Numbered from the stretch's first letter, positions 7,817 through 15,477 are shown. The stretch: 22,475 nt of DNA from Thermoprotei archaeon (GCA_003649445.1 QMRV01000036.1:1-22475), one strand, 5' to 3'. Numbers and translations are program-made. The notes: a model not told the origin generated them from the letters alone.

Positions 7817-8916
7817 AGAATCTTCAGGACTATTTAGAAAATCTATATACTTGTGCTAGAACGCAGTGCAGTTTCTGCGTATACGAGTGCCCTGTAAGAA
7901 AAGTACTCGGCTTTGAGACATATTCTTCGAGAGGGAGAATGCATGTTGCGCGAGCCCTAGCTCAAGGACTCTTAGAACCTTGTAAAGAAATAGCTGAGCT
8001 GTACTACAAGTGTACTCTATGCGGCTACTGTGAAGCAGTATGTGCGCTTGAAAACACCAGCATATTTAGGGCAGTAAGAAAGCTCTTAGTATCTGAGAAC
8101 ATTGTCCCTAAGGAGCACTTAGCTGCAAGAGACTCAATTCTAACAGTAGATAATCCCTACTCTAAAGACCGTAAAGTAAAGTACTCCAAAACATTGCCTG
8201 TAAAGAAGTCTAAAACAATACTGTACTTAGGATGCACCATACCTATATCGCGCCGCCAAATAGTCGACGCCTTAAAGTATCTCTTAGAAAAAGCTTTCCC
8301 GGAAGTAGGGTACTTAGGTGAAGAAGAGTACTGCTGCGGCCTTATACTCTATGAATCTGGGTTCGAAAAAGAGTTTATTGAGCAAGCTGAAAAGAATATA
8401 GAGTCTTTCAAAAAGAGTGGCGTAGAGAAAATAATTACAGTGTGTCCTGGCTGCTATATAGCTCTTAAGGAACATTATGCTGAGTACTTCAACATAGACT
8501 ATGAAGTTTACCACATAACGGAATACTTCTATGAGCTAGTAAACAGTGGTGAACTCAAGTTGCTTAAACTAGGCGGAGAGGTAGTTTACCACGACCCATG
8601 TCATTTGACTAGACATGGTAAAGTCGTAGAAGAACCTAGAGCACTCCTAGAGTGGCTAGGTATTGAAGTAAAAGAGGCGCCAGTTTACAACAAGTACTAC
8701 GCGAGATGCTGTGGTGGATCAATACTAATGTTCTACCCAGAGCTTGCTTCAGAAATAGGAGTAATGAGACTGAATGAGCTTTTAAGCACAGGAGTAGACA
8801 CTATTGTCTCTGCATGTGAGATATGCGAAATAGCTTTAGATAAGGCTACAGTAAAGAAAGGAGAGTTTATTGAAGTATTAGATGTAGTAGAACTATTGGC
8901 GAAGGCACTAAAATAA
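7813..8916 (+). CDS. Fe-S oxidoreductase, GlcF/HdrD-like, with two CCG domains
   Basis: A 367-residue electron-transfer subunit. The N-terminus carries two [4Fe-4S] cysteine sets: C14, C19, C22, C26-P and C67, C70, C73, C77. The first set has an unusual Cx4C in place of the usual Cx2C. Two CCG domains (PF02754) follow: GCTIPISRR with EEYCCG (about 175) and YHDPCHLTR with RCCGGS (about 297). These bind a cofactor or noncubane cluster in HdrB/D relatives. The start GTG at 7813 overlaps the stop of the GlcD-like gene, so the two proteins are made together and should form one dehydrogenase complex. Its last 9 bp overlap the convergent geranylgeranyl reductase gene. There is no GlcE homologue, as is common for two-subunit archaeal systems. 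Confidence 0.85.
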   Translation: MKNLQDYLENLYTCARTQCSFCVYECPVRKVLGFETYSSRGRMHVARALAQGLLEPCKEIAELYYKCTLCGYCEAVCALENTSIFRAVRKLLVSENIVPKEHLAARDSILTVDNPYSKDRKVKYSKTLPVKKSKTILYLGCTIPISRRQIVDALKYLLEKAFPEVGYLGEEEYCCGLILYESGFEKEFIEQAEKNIESFKKSGVEKIITVCPGCYIALKEHYAEYFNIDYEVYHITEYFYELVNSGELKLLKLGGEVVYHDPCHLTRHGKVVEEPRALLEWLGIEVKEAPVYNKYYARCCGGSILMFYPELASEIGVMRLNELLSTGVDTIVSACEICEIALDKATVKKGEFIEVLDVVELLAKALK

Positions 8917-10062
8917 AAGAGATTTAGCTAAAGTAGTGAGTACGTGAAGTACAGCTAAAGGCTTTTTTGAAAAATACTTAACTAACTCGATTATAGTTTT
9001 CGACTGTGTATCGAACATGCCTTTAGATGAAAGAAGAGCAGATATTTCCTCTAAGTTAACTCGCTTAATAATCTTCTCTAAGTCTCTATCATCAAGCGAG
9101 TCCAGTACTCTTCTTAAAAAGAGCATTGATTTGATATCTTTGCCGCATTTCTGCCACCATTTCTTTTCGTAAATAAAGCCTGTAGGAGACTTGGCTGCTA
9201 TAATTGCTCCCAATCCACCGTAATAAAGTCCGCCACCAGTAGTCGGCTTTGTCTGACCAGCTGAGTCTCCTACAAGAACGGCTCTGTCTTTTAGAAAAAC
9301 AAAGTGTTTTAGAGGCCCATCTACATTAATTAATCCACCTGTTTTCTCTAATATTTTCACTTTATCTAAAATCCCGGCGCTGCACGCCTTATTAATCAAT
9401 GCTTCTAAATACTTGTCAGTATATGCTGTAGATGCTGTGCCTATTCTTACTAGATTATTGCCTAAAGGAATAATCCAGCCAAAAAGCCTATCACTTATTT
9501 TTTTCGAGAAAAACACATATACATGGTCTTTAGGAAAACTGAAACAAGCCTCTACATCAACATTTAGTCCTATAAGAGGCTTTTGCCTGACTTCAGTAAG
9601 CTGTCTTGTAATTCTTCTCGAGAGACCTTCACATACAAAAACTTTGTCACAACTAAAGTTCTCTCTATTAGTCTCTACTACTATTTTTGAGCCTAGGAAG
9701 TGTAATTTCTTTGCCTCAGTAGAGTAAAAAAATACTGTTCCTTTTTCTTCTGAGTAAGTAGCCAATTTCTCATCAAACTTTGCTCTATCTACTACATAGG
9801 CTACATGACCTTCTCTATACACGTGTAAAATTTTTCCGCCAGGAAAAACTATGTATGCTCCGTTAAGTTTGTTCAAAACTGTACTTGAAGAAGTATTAAA
9901 GCCATATAATCTAAGGGTTTCATAGCTGATTACTCCTGCACAGTGTCTAGGTAATCCTGGTGCTTTATGTTCTTCTAAAACTACTACTTCATAATTTTTC
10001 TCTGTAAGATGTAGAGAAAGTAAACTACCTATGGGTCCGGCTCCAATAACTATTATTTTCAC
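8908..10062 (-). CDS. Geranylgeranyl reductase family flavoprotein
   Basis: A 384-residue FAD-dependent oxidoreductase of the geranylgeranyl reductase family (p-hydroxybenzoate hydroxylase fold). The N-terminal dinucleotide-binding motif is VIGAGPIGSLLSLHL (about 5-19), followed by VLEE and the family-typical PRHCAGVIS (about 39-47). The substrate-side motif FGWIIPLGNNLVRIG is near 195-209, and the second FAD motif LVGDSAGQTKPTTGGGLYYGG is near 262-282. In archaea these enzymes saturate the isoprenoid chains of membrane ether lipids using an electron donor such as ferredoxin. The start is GTG at 10062, 9 bp after a 44-aa membrane peptide gene, so the two probably share a transcript. Reduction of another prenyl substrate (for example a quinone side chain) is an alternative. 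Confidence 0.8.
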   Translation of the reverse strand: MKIIVIGAGPIGSLLSLHLTEKNYEVVVLEEHKAPGLPRHCAGVISYETLRLYGFNTSSSTVLNKLNGAYIVFPGGKILHVYREGHVAYVVDRAKFDEKLATYSEEKGTVFFYSTEAKKLHFLGSKIVVETNRENFSCDKVFVCEGLSRRITRQLTEVRQKPLIGLNVDVEACFSFPKDHVYVFFSKKISDRLFGWIIPLGNNLVRIGTASTAYTDKYLEALINKACSAGILDKVKILEKTGGLINVDGPLKHFVFLKDRAVLVGDSAGQTKPTTGGGLYYGGLGAIIAAKSPTGFIYEKKWWQKCGKDIKSMLFLRRVLDSLDDRDLEKIIKRVNLEEISALLSSKGMFDTQSKTIIELVKYFSKKPLAVLHVLTTLAKSLLF

Positions 10063-10071
10063 TGAATAGAT

Positions 10072-10206
10072 TTAGAGTCCCAGTGTTAATATTATTTTCA
10101 GTAAAAGAGTCTTTTTGGCGACGAAGAAGATGAAGAATGTGAAAATGATGAGTATAGAAGCGATAAGCGAAATTATTCCGGCAATATACTCTCGCTTTTT
10201 ACTCAT
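10072..10206 (-). CDS. 44-aa single-helix membrane peptide, unknown
   Basis: The open frame extends further upstream, but the ATG at 10206 is chosen because a TATA-like element on the minus strand (10231-10237) lies 27 nt upstream, and because upstream residues would overlap the regulatory region of the divergent AbrB-PhoU gene. The product begins MSKKREYIAGIISLIAS, contains a long hydrophobic stretch (about residues 8-29) and a short basic linker with a second hydrophobic end. It is nine bases upstream of the geranylgeranyl reductase gene on the same strand. I do not recognise a family; a membrane-associated partner of the lipid enzyme is only a guess from position. Confidence 0.5.
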   Translation of the reverse strand: MSKKREYIAGIISLIASILIIFTFFIFFVAKKTLLLKIILTLGL

Positions 10207-10230
10207 CGAAGTAAGTTTTATTCCACAGCT

Positions 10231-10237
10231 ATATATT
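10231..10237 (-). promoter_or_regulatory. TATA-like box for the 44-aa peptide / reductase operon
   Basis: AATATAT on the minus strand, centred 27 nt upstream of the ATG at 10206. It supports the short start for the membrane peptide. Confidence 0.45.
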
Positions 10238-10301
10238 GGTATTCTAGCTAGTTCATAAAGCTCTATATGAAGAAAATAGTTATATGTAATCCTGTGAACA
10301 A

Positions 10302-10309
10302 CTATATAC
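10302..10309 (+). promoter_or_regulatory. TATA box for the AbrB-PhoU gene
   Basis: CTATATAC is centred about 25 nt before the ATG at 10330, the second methionine of the frame, and only 19 nt before the first ATG at 10324. A nearby TAGGAGAGG (10314-10322) could instead act as a Shine-Dalgarno site if a longer leader exists. Confidence 0.4.
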
Positions 10310-10323
10310 GAATATAGGAGAGG

Positions 10324-11367
10324 ATGGCTATGACTGAAAAACATATGTTACGTAGGGTTCAGCTAACAGGAGGGTCTACGTTAATAGTTTCTCTCCCAAA
10401 AGAATGGGTTAAATCTGTTCACTTAAAGCCAGGCGACTACGTCGTAGTAATGGTTCAGCCAGATAACAGCCTTAAAATAATCCCCGCTCATAAGAGAAAG
10501 GAAGCACATGAATCTATTCTCTATATAGACGAAAATATGCCTCCAAGTATTGCTGTAAGAGAGTTCATTACAAGATATCTTGTAGGCTACGATGTGATTA
10601 AAGTAGTATTTAAAGGAAAAACACACGAACATAGAGTAGCTTTGAGGAATGTTATGGTTAAGAAAATGATAGGCGTTGAAATAGTTGAGGAAACAGTAGA
10701 TACTGTTCTTTTCCAGTGTCTCGCTAAACCTGCTGAACTGCCTATTCGCACAGCTATAAACCGCATGATCAAGGTCTCACACTACATGCTTAAAGATTCT
10801 ATAAAGTGTCTAAGAAGAAGAGAGGGAACTCTGCTAAAAGAGATAATTGAGAGAGATGACACAATAGATAAATTTTATCTGTTTATAGTTAGGCAACTAA
10901 AGTCTGTCGCTATGGGTATGCTCCTGCCTTCAGAAGTGGGTTTAAGTGATTTAAGAGAGTGTCTCGGATTTAGGCTTATAGCTAAAAGTGTTGAGAGAAT
11001 AGGTGACCATGCTAGTAGAATAGCCGAAGTTCTTTTCGAGTACGCTAATCCCTTAAGTGAGGACTTGGCTCAGAAAATAGAGAAGCTTGGAGCACGTGTA
11101 TGCGATACATATGAAAAAACTTCGTTAGCTTTATCTAAATACGATAAAGTACTTGCACATAAAGTAGTAGATGAAGTAGATAAGATACGCGGCATGGAAG
11201 AAAATATTGTAAGAGAGCTCATGCAGAGCGAGATAAATGTCGAGGAAGCTCTTACAGCTAGAACTATTCTCGAGAGCTTGAAGAGAATAGCTGACTACTG
11301 CGCAGATATAGCCGAAATAACAGTAAATCTATCGGTTGAAGGAGCATTAGAAAAAGAGGGCAAGTAA
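10324..11367 (+). CDS. AbrB-PhoU domain regulator (phosphate uptake regulator-like)
   Basis: A 347-residue protein with an N-terminal SpoVT/AbrB swapped-hairpin DNA-binding domain (about residues 8-55: VQLTGGSTLIVSLPKEWV, LKPGDYVVV) and a C-terminal PhoU-like helical domain (about 115-340). The PhoU-type metal/phosphate repeats are seen as IGDHASRIAEVLFEY (about 222-236) and a second one at IADYCADIAEIT near the end. Archaeal proteins of this layout are annotated as phosphate uptake regulators, but no pst transport genes are in the window. The gene is divergent from the membrane peptide/reductase pair across a 117-bp gap. The start could be ATG 10324 or 10330; the second fits the TATA spacing better. 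Confidence 0.8.
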   Translation: MAMTEKHMLRRVQLTGGSTLIVSLPKEWVKSVHLKPGDYVVVMVQPDNSLKIIPAHKRKEAHESILYIDENMPPSIAVREFITRYLVGYDVIKVVFKGKTHEHRVALRNVMVKKMIGVEIVEETVDTVLFQCLAKPAELPIRTAINRMIKVSHYMLKDSIKCLRRREGTLLKEIIERDDTIDKFYLFIVRQLKSVAMGMLLPSEVGLSDLRECLGFRLIAKSVERIGDHASRIAEVLFEYANPLSEDLAQKIEKLGARVCDTYEKTSLALSKYDKVLAHKVVDEVDKIRGMEENIVRELMQSEINVEEALTARTILESLKRIADYCADIAEITVNLSVEGALEKEGK

Positions 11368-11374
11368 GTCTTAA

Positions 11375-11384
11375 GATATTTAAA
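11375..11384 (+). promoter_or_regulatory. TATA box for the LLM oxidoreductase gene
   Basis: GATATTTAAA is centred about 28 nt upstream of the ATG at 11408, predicting a separate leaderless transcript even though the gap after the AbrB-PhoU gene is only 40 bp. Confidence 0.45.
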
Positions 11385-11407
11385 GAGAGCTAAAGAGTAA
11401 ACTACTG

Positions 11408-12238
11408 ATGGAGAAAAGTATTACATTCTGGTACCACCTGCCAGTAACTCAGAGCATAGATCACGTATACAAATGTGCACTCAAGGCGGCGGAAATAGGC
11501 TTTGATATAATTTCAAATCAAGATCATTTCCTCGTAATTAACGATGAGAGGGGATGTAGGCCAGAGTGCTGGACCATGCTCACGGCAGTCGCTATGACAA
11601 CTAAACTAAAAGTATCACCGCTGGTTATGTGCTCTCTCTTCAGAAATCCGGTATTAGTAGCAAAGATAGTAACTACGCTTGACCAGCTAACTAAAGGGAG
11701 AGTTTTTCTCGGCATTGGCGCGGGTTGGTGGAAGGAAGAATTTGAGGCATACGGCTACAAATGGGAGCCGCCTAAAACGAGAGTCGATAAAACGATAGAA
11801 GCTATCAAAATAATTAAAAAGGTTTGGACTCAAGATGAAGTAAACTATGAGGGAAAATTCTGGACTTTGAAGAAGTGTAGATTAGAGCCTAAACCATACC
11901 AAAAACCACACCCGCCGATTTTCAGTGGAGGACAAGGGCCACGTATGCTTAGGGCTACAGCTAAGTACTGTAATGGCTGGATGCCGCAAATAAGAGAACC
12001 AGAAGAATACAAAAAGAGAATGGAATATATGTCTAAGTACATGGAAGACCCAGAGAAATTCTACTGGGGTAATGTAATAGACGTATGGGAGGATAAACAT
12101 ACTCCAGACGACATAATTAAGACAATAGAGAGCTTCGTAGAAATCGGTGTAACACACTTTACGTTATTTATGCACCCTCAGCCTAAGAACCTAGTGCTAC
12201 TGGACAAGTATTCTAAAGTAATAGCTTACTTCAAGTAA
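11408..12238 (+). CDS. LLM-class, F420-dependent-type flavin oxidoreductase
   Basis: A 276-residue bacterial-luciferase-like monooxygenase (PF00296) with the TIM-barrel pattern of F420-dependent reductases. The N-terminus gives the barrel start and ISNQDHF (about 36-42). SPLVMCSLFRNPVLVAK (about 75-91), TKGRVFLGIGAGWWKEEFEAYGY (about 97-119) and the later PYQKPHPPIFSGGQGPRML (about 163-181) are all family signatures. The protein is somewhat shorter than the usual 300-340 residues. In archaea such proteins commonly use F420 for hydride transfer, but some use FMN, and the substrate cannot be deduced. It has its own TATA box. Downstream on the same strand is the C/D-box sRNA candidate. Confidence 0.85.
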   Translation: MEKSITFWYHLPVTQSIDHVYKCALKAAEIGFDIISNQDHFLVINDERGCRPECWTMLTAVAMTTKLKVSPLVMCSLFRNPVLVAKIVTTLDQLTKGRVFLGIGAGWWKEEFEAYGYKWEPPKTRVDKTIEAIKIIKKVWTQDEVNYEGKFWTLKKCRLEPKPYQKPHPPIFSGGQGPRMLRATAKYCNGWMPQIREPEEYKKRMEYMSKYMEDPEKFYWGNVIDVWEDKHTPDDIIKTIESFVEIGVTHFTLFMHPQPKNLVLLDKYSKVIAYFK

Positions 12239-12257
12239 GCCAAATAGCCGTAGAAAA

Positions 12258-12267
12258 GTACTTAAGA
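12258..12267 (+). promoter_or_regulatory. TATA-like box for the C/D sRNA candidate
   Basis: GTACTTAAGA is centred about 26 nt upstream of the predicted sRNA 5' end (about 12289), suggesting the RNA has its own promoter after the LLM gene. Confidence 0.4.
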
Positions 12268-12287
12268 GTATGAGAAAAAGAAATATT

Positions 12288-12341
12288 GGCGTGATGAAGG
12301 CGTTGACTAGTGAACGGTGATCGAGAGCTGAAGGACTGAGC
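12288..12341 (+). ncRNA. C/D-box sRNA candidate (2'-O-methylation guide)
   Basis: The gap after the LLM gene holds the archaeal C/D-box architecture with regular spacing: C box GTGATGA (12291-12297), a 12-nt guide AGGCGTTGACTA, D' box GTGA (12310-12313, one change from CTGA), a 3-nt spacer ACG, C' box GTGATCG (12317-12323, degenerate), a 12-nt guide AGAGCTGAAGGA, and a perfect D box CTGA (12336-12339). GC before C and GC after D can close a short terminal stem. Degenerate internal boxes with intact outer boxes are usual for archaeal C/D RNAs. Such RNAs assemble with L7Ae, Nop5 and fibrillarin and methylate the rRNA or tRNA base paired to the fifth nucleotide upstream of D or D'. I have not matched the guides to a target. 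It ends just at the stop codon of the convergent hydrolase gene. Confidence 0.6.
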
Positions 12342-13160
12342 TTACTTCAAGTATTTATCTAAAAACTCTAAGATTTTGTTTTTAGCTCTTCTAATAGTTT
12401 CTTCGTCGTGTCCAGTGCCTTTAACAACGTAGAACTCATGCGGTATGTGATGCTTCTTTAATTCATGAACTAAGCGCTCTGAAATCGAGATTGGCACCGC
12501 GTAGTCCTTTGTACCGTGTACTACTAATACAGGAACTTTTATTTCATATGCTCTTTCAATAGGATTATATTTACTATATTCCTCGGTAAATTTTCTTAAA
12601 AACGGGTTTCCGCCAAACTCTTCTTTAATATCTTTGAGAAACTTTATTGCAGACTTTACTTCGCTTGGCTTTCTTATCAATAGGAGAAAGAAGGGCAGTA
12701 AATAAAGGGCTCTAGTGACGTACTTTACTTGAGCCTTAATGTCAGCTACTCCATAGATATTAACTACGCAAGCTATGTCTTCAGGATACTCTATGGCATA
12801 CATTAAGGCTATGTGTCCTCCCATGCTTGTGCCCACTAGACCTACTTTCTCTACAGAGTACTTGTTTCTAAGGTAGTTTATAAGTGTTCTAATACTTTTT
12901 AAAGCTTTTTTCAGTGGATAGCCTCCTGCTCCATAGTCTGTAGCTGCCCAAAAGAACCCCTGCTCTACTATAAAATTGCCTAACGGATCTAAATGTCTAT
13001 GTAGGTTTTCTCTAAACTCTCCTCGATAAGCCCATCCCCTACAGCCAACTACACAGCATTTGCATCGGGGGCTAGTCGGTATTTTAATTACATACTTAGT
13101 GTTTTCTAAAACCCCTTCTTCTTCAGTAAATTTCACGCAAGATAAAATGCTCGACGACAT
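12342..13160 (-). CDS. Alpha/beta hydrolase (serine esterase/peptidase-like)
   Basis: A 272-residue cytosolic alpha/beta hydrolase. The nucleophile elbow is GTSMGG (Ser 112), the acid is in HGTKDYAVP (Asp 219), and the His is in KGTGHDEE (His 251), so the triad is complete. The architecture resembles small dienelactone-hydrolase/acylaminoacyl-peptidase-like esterases (PF12146/PF00326). An odd feature is four cysteines within eight residues (C33, C35, C36, C40) directly at the position of the oxyanion-hole strand; this may be structural or metal binding. The ATG at 13160 is 19 bp after the AEC transporter stop, with GAGAT as a weak ribosome site, so the two genes are probably one operon with the transporter first. 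Confidence 0.8.
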   Translation of the reverse strand: MSSSILSCVKFTEEEGVLENTKYVIKIPTSPRCKCCVVGCRGWAYRGEFRENLHRHLDPLGNFIVEQGFFWAATDYGAGGYPLKKALKSIRTLINYLRNKYSVEKVGLVGTSMGGHIALMYAIEYPEDIACVVNIYGVADIKAQVKYVTRALYLLPFFLLLIRKPSEVKSAIKFLKDIKEEFGGNPFLRKFTEEYSKYNPIERAYEIKVPVLVVHGTKDYAVPISISERLVHELKKHHIPHEFYVVKGTGHDEETIRRAKNKILEFLDKYLK

Positions 13161-13179
13161 ATATCTCTAACTAGTTTAC

Positions 13180-14058
13180 TCACAGTAAGTTCACTAGTAA
13201 CAGTGTTATTAGCGGAGATGCGATCGAAGCTACTATTGTTAGGAAAACAACTATTCTAGCTATTTTCTCGCTATCTAGCCCATATTCTCTTGCGATAATC
13301 ACGTTGCTTACCGCCGGAGGCATAAATGATTCTAAAATTACGACTGCGAGTGGCAAGCCCTGTAGCCTAAATATGCTTGTAGCTAAGAGAAGTGTAGTTA
13401 AAGGCGATAAAAGAAATCTAATTGCCATAACTTTAGTAGAGTCTTTTTCGAAAGTAATGTTTCTTGAAGAATCTAGCCCTAATACAAGTAGAGCCATTGG
13501 CGTAGCAGCAGCACCTATTTCTCTAAAAGCTTCAGTAACTTCTTGTGGAACAGATATTTGTAGTGTAGAGAAAGTTACTCCAAGTAAAAGTGCGTGAAAA
13601 GGAGGGTATTTAGCTAAATTATTTAATCCTTTCTTAAAGCTACCAGCTATTATAAGGGGTACAAGCATATTGAATAGGAGTATGTTTCCCAAGGCATAGT
13701 AGCTTATAAGAGCCACGGCGTTTTCGCCCCAGAGTGCGTAAGCTATGGGTATAGGCAAATAGATTGCGTTATGGAATGAAGATGGTAGAATTAACTCATG
13801 TTTTTTACCGAAGGCAATTAATGAGACTATAAGGCAGACCAAGATAGTGATAATGGAGAATAGGGGCATCAGTAAAAATTCTACCGTGACTTTTCTCTTA
13901 GAGACCGCCACGAAAACTAGTAAAGGGAACAGTATGTAGAGAACAATTCTCGATAAATCTCTGCTAGCATTGTCGCTTACGAGATTTAGTTTTCTTAAAG
14001 CTACTCCAGCGGCCAACGGAATATAGAGCCCTAGGAGAGCTGAAGCTAAGTTCTGCAT
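13180..14058 (-). CDS. AEC-family (auxin efflux carrier-like) transporter
   Basis: A 292-residue integral membrane protein with about nine or ten hydrophobic segments from residue 4 to the C-terminus, matching PF03547 (membrane transport protein, AEC family) in length and pattern. Recognisable pieces are GLYIPLAAGVALRKL near the start, the half-way break at residues about 145-150 (KKGLNNLAKYPP, a cytoplasmic loop before HALLLGV), and LESFMPPAVSNVIIAREYG (about 243-261), whose proline-rich crossing is typical of this fold. Family members export or take up organic anions, such as malate-like acids, or amino-acid derivatives; the substrate here is unknown. A TATA-like box (14084-14091) lies 29 nt upstream of the ATG. 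The hydrolase gene follows at 19 bp. Confidence 0.85.
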   Translation of the reverse strand: MQNLASALLGLYIPLAAGVALRKLNLVSDNASRDLSRIVLYILFPLLVFVAVSKRKVTVEFLLMPLFSIITILVCLIVSLIAFGKKHELILPSSFHNAIYLPIPIAYALWGENAVALISYYALGNILLFNMLVPLIIAGSFKKGLNNLAKYPPFHALLLGVTFSTLQISVPQEVTEAFREIGAAATPMALLVLGLDSSRNITFEKDSTKVMAIRFLLSPLTTLLLATSIFRLQGLPLAVVILESFMPPAVSNVIIAREYGLDSEKIARIVVFLTIVASIASPLITLLLVNLL

Positions 14059-14083
14059 TCAGCCTTGAGAAAATTTTCTTCAG

Positions 14084-14091
14084 TATAAATT
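14084..14091 (-). promoter_or_regulatory. TATA box for the transporter-hydrolase operon
   Basis: AATTTATA on the minus strand is centred about 29 nt upstream of the ATG at 14058. The gap 14059-14190 otherwise shows only a weak hairpin (TATCTT/AAGATA, about 14144-14160) and no clear gene. Confidence 0.45.
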
Positions 14092-14190
14092 ACTTTTGGA
14101 TTTGTCACTCGGGGTTGTTTAAGTAGTTATATTGAAAACAACTTCTATCTTGTGAAAAGATAATTCCATGAAAAAGTTTTAGCTATGTAC

Positions 14191-15162
14191 TTAAGTCATC
14201 TTCGACCAAAGGTTTAGTGGAGTTAAGTCTTCGGTACTAAACGAGGGCTTCAAATCGTTTTCTTTCAGCCTCATTAAGGCTTCTGAGAGCGGCACAGCGT
14301 CAAGAACTACTGTTAGGAAGAAAACTCCTAGGGCTGCCCAACGCCCCCATTTCTCTTTAAGAACTCTCTCTACTGTCTTGACGGTTGCTGAAGGCAACTT
14401 ATATGCTTCTTGAGCTATTCTCGCAGTCCATCTATCGATAGGCGGTAGTTCGTAGTATCTCATCGACAGCACTAACGTCAGACGCGCTGAATACTGACCC
14501 ACTCCCTTAATTTCTCTAAGTATCTTTTCTGCTGAGATAGGGCTTTCTCGAGGAAGTTTTTCTTCAAGACTATTTTCGAGAAAGAATTTCGCTGCTTCAA
14601 TTAATGTCTGTGACCTGTAACCCAGCTTGCATTCAGCCAAGAGGCGTGCATCTAGCTTAACTAGCTCCTTTGGCCTAGGAAGTGCAATGACATAATGGTC
14701 CTCTACTTGTAGAACTTTTCCCGTCTTCTTGTAAAGATTGTACAACATTCTCCAGCCTTGCTTGAAACTCGCGTTTTGCTGACATACTGCTATAACGAGA
14801 CCTGTCCACAGGTCGACTGACCGAAGTCTAGCTCCCTTAAGTTTTATTGGAACGTATTTAAGTAGAGGATCGTCTTTTATTTTATTGTAAAATTCTTCTA
14901 TTTTTTCGTTGAAACCAAGTACTTTCTCTATCTTTTCTGCTGCTTCGCTTTGGGTAATAATATTTTTTAGAGAATAAATTGTTGCATTTAATTCCTTATC
15001 TTTCTCAGAGACTTTCGCTACTGTAGGTGGATTGTAGTCTAGTATTAAGTAGAGATTCTTTCCATTGTATATCCAATTGAAACTATAGATCATTGAAGTA
15101 AGCTTAAAGTTAAATAACCTAGGTTTTTCTAAGCTAACTGAGAATAGTTTTCCTAGCTTCAC
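14191..15162 (-). CDS. HhH-GPD DNA glycosylase (AlkA/OGG-like)
   Basis: A 323-residue base-excision repair glycosylase. The N-terminal region (1-90) resembles the beta-rich OGG/AlkA cap. Downstream are VCQQNASFKQGW (126-137), LGYRSQTL (180-187), the helix-hairpin-helix IKGVGQYSARLTLVLSM (218-234) and the catalytic Asp at 243 in PPIDRWT. Where OGG1 has its Schiff-base lysine (GVGTK) this protein has Tyr 224, so it should be a monofunctional glycosylase acting on alkylated or other damaged bases, not an 8-oxoguanine lyase. The start is GTG at 15162, 8 bp after the winged-helix gene stop, which puts it last in a three-gene operon. Substrate assignment among alkyladenine, hypoxanthine or 8-oxoguanine is not possible from the sequence. 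Confidence 0.75.
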   Translation of the reverse strand: MKLGKLFSVSLEKPRLFNFKLTSMIYSFNWIYNGKNLYLILDYNPPTVAKVSEKDKELNATIYSLKNIITQSEAAEKIEKVLGFNEKIEEFYNKIKDDPLLKYVPIKLKGARLRSVDLWTGLVIAVCQQNASFKQGWRMLYNLYKKTGKVLQVEDHYVIALPRPKELVKLDARLLAECKLGYRSQTLIEAAKFFLENSLEEKLPRESPISAEKILREIKGVGQYSARLTLVLSMRYYELPPIDRWTARIAQEAYKLPSATVKTVERVLKEKWGRWAALGVFFLTVVLDAVPLSEALMRLKENDLKPSFSTEDLTPLNLWSKMT

Positions 15163-15170
15163 GCGTATTA

Positions 15171-15473
15171 TTAGCTCACAGTGCTAATTATTTTTCTCAG
15201 ACAGTCTACTGTTTCGCGGTATTTAATAAGACCTTTTTCAGTGTGTTCTATTAGAGTTCTTGGACCTTCATCAGTAATTACTTTTCTCTTTAGGATGTAG
15301 CCTTTTCTAGCAAGAGTATCTATGTGAGAGTGTAAGGTACCCCAGCTTATATTAAGCATTTTAACTAATTCGTTTTCTAATTTAGGTCCGAATAAATAGA
15401 GTATAGTAACTAATAGAAATCTTTTTTGATCTAATAATACTTTATCTAGCTTATTAATGTATTTTCTAAACAT
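15171..15473 (-). CDS. Winged-helix transcription regulator, 100 aa
   Basis: A compact one-domain winged helix-turn-helix protein of the ArsR/PadR/MarR-like type (HTH_34-like). The recognition region is ENELVKMLNISWGTLHSHI (about 33-51), followed by LARKGYILKRKVITDEGPRTLIEHTEKG (about 54-80), the wing and the 'xxLTxxG' style end. It has no ligand-binding cysteines, so a metal sensor is unlikely. It sits 4 bp after the membrane protein stop and 8 bp before the glycosylase start, all on the minus strand. Small winged-helix plus membrane protein pairs are common in archaea, with the regulator often controlling its own operon. The operator is not identified. Confidence 0.75.
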   Translation of the reverse strand: MFRKYINKLDKVLLDQKRFLLVTILYLFGPKLENELVKMLNISWGTLHSHIDTLARKGYILKRKVITDEGPRTLIEHTEKGLIKYRETVDCLRKIISTVS

Positions 15474-15477
15474 ATTA

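Noticed and set aside
9413..9727. Plus-strand frame of 104 codons inside the geranylgeranyl reductase gene
   Set aside because: It is antisense to recognised FAD-protein motifs and shows no domain of its own.
14140..14162. Hairpin TATCTT/AAGATA between the glycosylase and transporter genes
   Set aside because: The stem is only AT pairs and lacks a following T run on the transcribed strand, so it is not a convincing terminator.
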